This document shows, in pieces, positions 7,402 through 9,655 of a stretch of DNA of 9,655 nt. This DNA comes from Acidobacteriaceae bacterium (GTDB taxonomy: Bacteria > Acidobacteriota > Terriglobia > Bryobacterales > Bryobacteraceae): contig JAFARV010000088.1 in assembly GCA_019245255.1 (NCBI GenBank), forward strand, positions 1-9,655, read 5' to 3'. Position 1 is the first letter of the stretch, and every line of letters starts with the position of its first letter. A program made the translations under genes and the position numbers. The notes under the pieces are model-generated. The model saw only the letters and a list, made by a program, of their open reading frames with translations, was not told the DNA's origin and did not search any database.

Positions 7402-7595
7402 TGAAATAGTGACCTAGAATGCGCTACCACCTTTCTTTTCGGCAAAACATCGATGGTTTTCGGAGTCGGAGACAGGAAACGCCTCCGCTGATTCGGGCAT
7501 ATCGTGCCCGAACAGTATTGTGGGGGCGAATGTACCGTTAGCCTGGTGTTGAAGTGAATCACCTGTTACTGGGACATGCAAACCCAGCTTCGAAG
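7402..7595. other. Short intergenic region upstream of the beta-helix gene
   Basis: This is the DNA between the out-of-frame tail of the ASH-repeat gene (end 7596) and the ATG at 7401. It carries a perfect 8-base inverted repeat at 7492-7512. No convincing promoter hexamers or Shine-Dalgarno sequence are seen next to the ATG; a purine-rich GAAAGG lies about 30 bases upstream, too far to act as one. Confidence 0.5.
7492..7512. repeat. Perfect 8-base inverted repeat (hairpin or operator)
   Basis: TTCGGGCA and TGCCCGAA are exact reverse complements around a 5-base loop. The element sits about 90 bases upstream of the beta-helix start codon and 80-200 bases past the ASH-repeat gene. Neither strand has a T-run after the stem, so an operator or a Rho-type 3' hairpin is as likely as an intrinsic terminator. 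Confidence 0.4.
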
Positions 7596-7765
7596 CTACG
7601 GCAACGCCGTTTTTGCCGCCCCGCGTTCTCCACGAGCATTCAACGCGATGATTTCAATCCTGTGTGTACCTCTACGGAGTTCCCCGATATTCGTTGCCCA
7701 ACGGCCGGGACTGGTTAACGCGACCCGTCGTAAAGAACGGCTGTCGACTCGGATGGTAAGGGATC
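7596..7765 (-). pseudogene. Displaced C-terminal tail of the ASH-repeat protein (probable frameshift)
   Basis: After ...YDFDPL (near 7755-7765) the annotated frame reads PSESTAVLYDGSR and stops. The adjacent frame from the same point reads TIRVDSRSLRRVALTSPGRW, then ATNIGELRRGTHRIEIIALN and ARGERGAAKTALP, to a TAG at 7598-7596. The alternating hydrophobic pattern with G-T-H-x-I-x-I-x-A is what the last two strands of an Ig-like domain look like, and it joins YDFDPL naturally if one base is restored. Upstream of the junction this second frame looks non-coding. The cause could be a real mutation, a sequencing error, or, less likely, programmed slippage; there is no obvious slippery heptamer. 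Confidence 0.55.
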
Positions 7766-9655
7766 GAAATCGTAGCCCGAAGCATTGAACGGCACCGGTG
7801 AGCACGCTGCTGCCTCTCGCATGGAAATGCTGTCGCTTGTGATGACCGGCGCGGACGGAGTGACGCGACGTATGAGCTTGCCCTGATTTGAGTCGGAACG
7901 TCTCGGGCTGTCTGCTGCATGTCCTGTTCCAGAGGCGGCTGCGGCAGGACTGTTTGGAGTGTCGCCGGCTGGCGGGGTGTCGGGGCAGCGATCCGCAGCG
8001 CAAGAAGGAGTTGCTTGGACATCGGCGCTACTCGCCATTGGTTGCTGTGTGGAATCGTTCGGCGATGCAGATGTTCCGGCGGTTTCGATACTGGCGGAAG
8101 CTGTCGGTTGTGGGATCGGCACAGCGGAAAAATTGGGTGTGAACGCGAATAACGAATTACTAACTTGATCCGGAACGCGAACAGTTACGGCCTCAGATCG
8201 CAGCTGAATTAAAGGGTCCCGGAAAGTCGCCCAGGAATTTTGTAATCCGCTTCCCGACACGGTGAAACTACGGTCAGCTGAAACGTTTACGATAGCGGTC
8301 TGCGGCGCCGAAGACTTCGCAGTGAAGGTGACCGTCACAGTACAGTTCGCGCCAACTGCCAGAAGCGTGGGGCACGAACTCGTCAGGGCGAATCCCAATG
8401 AATTTGAGGACAGCGCAGGTTGGACTGTTGCTGGCGCCGAACCGCTGTTACTTACACTAACGGTCTGGGACAAGGTATTTCCAATTGGCAGAGTGAAATT
8501 CAGAGTACTGGGCGTTATCGCAAGCTGAGGTGCAGGTGCACCAGAAACTACCGCCGTTAATGCGACAGAAATTGCCGGTGTCGCGTCGCTCGTGACCGTA
8601 AGCGTCGCCGACCTCGGACCGACAGAAGTGGCCGTCGAGCCAGGTAAGAAGGTGATCGGGATCTGACATTCAGCGGATGGCAAGAGCGGACCGATGCAGG
8701 AGCTGCCGACGGCAGTGAATTCGGATGCTCCAGATATCTCAATTTGCCCGATGGTTACGCTAGAAGAGCCGGAATTCAGGATGGTGAGCATCTGTGTGGA
8801 TCCTGCACTGCCGGTCGGTAGGGCACCGAAATTCATACTATTCACAGTGGATGACAGCTTTGCAGTTCCGGCGACTGTCGCGGTCAATGCGACCGATAGA
8901 GGCGAGCCTGGCGCATCACTGGTGATCGTGAGTGTGGCCGACCTCGGACCGACAGAACTCGCCGTCGAGCCAGGTACGAAGGTGATCGGGATCTGACATT
9001 CAGCGGATGGCAAGAGCGGACCTATGCAGGAGCTGGCCGCGGCAGTGAACTCGGATGCTCCAGATATCCCGATTTGCTGCACCGTTAGCGTCGCACCCCC
9101 GGCATTCACAATTGTGACGGTTTGCACGGCAGGACTTCCGGTTACGGTTCCAAAATCGAGCGTTGCTGGAGCGATGAGCTGAGGGCCACCGGTCACAGAG
9201 CCAACCAGCGATATGTTTGTGGGAGAACTGGGCGCGTTTGTAGCGATTTCTATATTTCCCAGAGCTCCGGCGGCTGCGGTGAAGTTAGCGGTAATTTGAC
9301 AGCTTCCGCCTGGGTCCACCTGCGACGGGCATGTCGAAGTTTGCGAGAAGCTGGAAGGGTTCTGCCCAGTGATGAGGATACTTTCGATCGTCAGCGGAGC
9401 TGTTCCGGTATTCGTCAACTCAAACGTTGCCGTGGGTGAAGTGGGCATGAGGTCGGCAATGCCGGTATCGCATGAAAGCTCACGCAGCACCGAATTTCCC
9501 GTATCGCTCATGTATACATGTCCTTGCGTATCGATCGCAATACCGGAGGGCACGCTCAAAACCGCCTTATCAGCGGAAACAACTGCCGGTACACTGGTTG
9601 CCGGTGGTGCCTGCAGCTGTCCGGCGGCGACCGTCATCGTGCCCGTAACATCAAC
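7715..9655 (-). CDS. NHL- and ASH-repeat (choice-of-anchor D) secreted protein, 5' end outside window, 3' end probably frameshifted
   Basis: The frame is open from the right edge (646 codons plus stop), so the first ATG inside, at 9637, is probably not the true start. Counting from that ATG, residues ~30-55 form an NHL-type blade (GIAIDTQGHVYMSDTGNSV). Four ASH Ig-like repeats follow at ~57-148, 149-255, 256-365 and 366-463, each with a Cys-x9-Cys loop such as CPSQVDPGGSC or CIGPLLPSAEC. The second and third are near-identical in part. Residues ~464-489 are a segment shared with the giant gene (LRSEAVTVRVPD), then ~100 residues rich in Ala, Ser, Pro and Thr, then a start of another folded unit (SAPVITSDS...NASGYDFDPL). 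In frame, the protein ends 12 residues later at 7715, but the neighbouring frame continues the fold sensibly. NHL and ASH domains usually sit on exported proteins and mediate protein or glycan contacts. No enzyme motif is visible. Confidence 0.93.
   Translation of the reverse strand, partial: VDVTGTMTVAAGQLQAPPATSVPAVVSADKAVLSVPSGIAIDTQGHVYMSDTGNSVLRELSCDTGIADLMPTSPTATFELTNTGTAPLTIESILITGQNPSSFSQTSTCPSQVDPGGSCQITANFTAAAGALGNIEIATNAPSSPTNISLVGSVTGGPQLIAPATLDFGTVTGSPAVQTVTIVNAGGATLTVQQIGISGASEFTAAASSCIGPLLPSAECQIPITFVPGSTASSVGPRSATLTITSDAPGSPLSVALTATVAGTAKLSSTVNSMNFGALPTGSAGSTQMLTILNSGSSSVTIGQIEISGASEFTAVGSSCIGPLLPSAECQIPITFLPGSTATSVGPRSATLTVTSDATPAISVALTAVVSGAPAPQLAITPSTLNFTLPIGNTLSQTVSVSNSGSAPATVQPALSSNSLGFALTSSCPTLLAVGANCTVTVTFTAKSSAPQTAIVNVSADRSFTVSGSGLQNSWATFRDPLIQLRSEAVTVRVPDQVSNSLFAFTPNFSAVPIPQPTASASIETAGTSASPNDSTQQPMASSADVQATPSCAADRCPDTPPAGDTPNSPAAAASGTGHAADSPRRSDSNQGKLIRRVTPSAPVITSDSISMREAAACSPVPFNASGYDFDPLPSESTAVLYDGSR
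8168..8245 (-). other. Shared 26-residue junction module in the NHL/ASH protein
   Basis: Encodes LQNSWATFRDPLIQLRSEAV followed by TVRVPD after the fourth ASH repeat. It is the counterpart of 143-220. It leads into the Ala/Ser/Pro-rich linker and the frameshifted C-terminal domain, which predicts what the giant protein may carry beyond the window's left edge. Confidence 0.8.
8611..8740. repeat. Copy 1 of a 330-base-period direct repeat in the ASH-repeat gene
   Basis: This segment matches 8941-9070 with about 9 differences in 130 positions (counted by eye) and no gap. The offset is exactly 330 bases (110 codons), one ASH unit, so the reading frame is kept. It codes for the stretch from the Cys loop to the SVGPRSATL strand. 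Confidence 0.9.
8941..9070. repeat. Copy 2 of the 330-base-period direct repeat in the ASH-repeat gene
   Basis: Partner of 8611-8740. The flanking parts of the two ASH units are clearly more diverged than this patch, which points to recent duplication with local gene conversion or to purifying selection on this patch. Confidence 0.9.

Noticed and set aside
8262..8528. Plus-strand open frame of 88 codons (and similar ones at 8694-8996 and 9122-9439)
   Set aside because: They are antisense to the ASH-repeat coding region. The minus strand has the clear repeat and Cys-loop pattern, while the plus-strand products are not repeat-like.
1..9655. tRNA, rRNA, insertion sequence, transposase, integrase or phage structural operon
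   Set aside because: None of the usual sequence patterns was seen. The tailspike-like gene stands without other phage genes.

Overview
The window is a minus-strand stretch of bacterial DNA holding four co-directional genes for predicted exported proteins. No housekeeping gene, RNA gene or mobile element is recognisable. The style is typical of Acidobacteriota (Terriglobia-like soil bacteria): very large secreted proteins built from tandem ASH / 'choice-of-anchor D' Ig-like repeats, an NHL-type repeat, malectin-like and LamG-like carbohydrate-binding modules, and a pectate-lyase-type beta-helix protein. The taxonomic assignment is inferred from this protein style only.

In order of transcription (right to left): (1) 9655-7715, the 3' part of an NHL + ASH-repeat protein whose start lies outside the window. 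Its last ~55 codons seem to have been moved out of frame by a one-base indel near 7755-7765, and a convincing continuation runs to 7596. (2) 7401-6199, a 400-residue secreted right-handed beta-helix protein of the pectate-lyase-3 / tailspike type. (3) 6122-5232, a 296-residue exported protein of unknown function. (4) 4612-1, a giant exported multidomain protein, at least 1537 codons with its 3' end outside the window. Its order is signal peptide, a conserved secreted domain of unknown function, Ig-like, malectin-like, two ASH, DUF2341-like, LamG-like, two ASH, then a Pro/Ser/Thr-rich tail.

The first and last genes share the same module order at their C-terminal side: a final ASH repeat, a closely similar 26-residue segment, then a low-complexity tail. 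This suggests a common, possibly undescribed C-terminal cassette. Non-coding DNA is limited to 4619-5231, 6126-6198 and about 7402-7595, and it contains several short inverted repeats. No experimentally known function can be assigned to the locus. A role at the cell surface or in extracellular glycan binding is the most economical inference.
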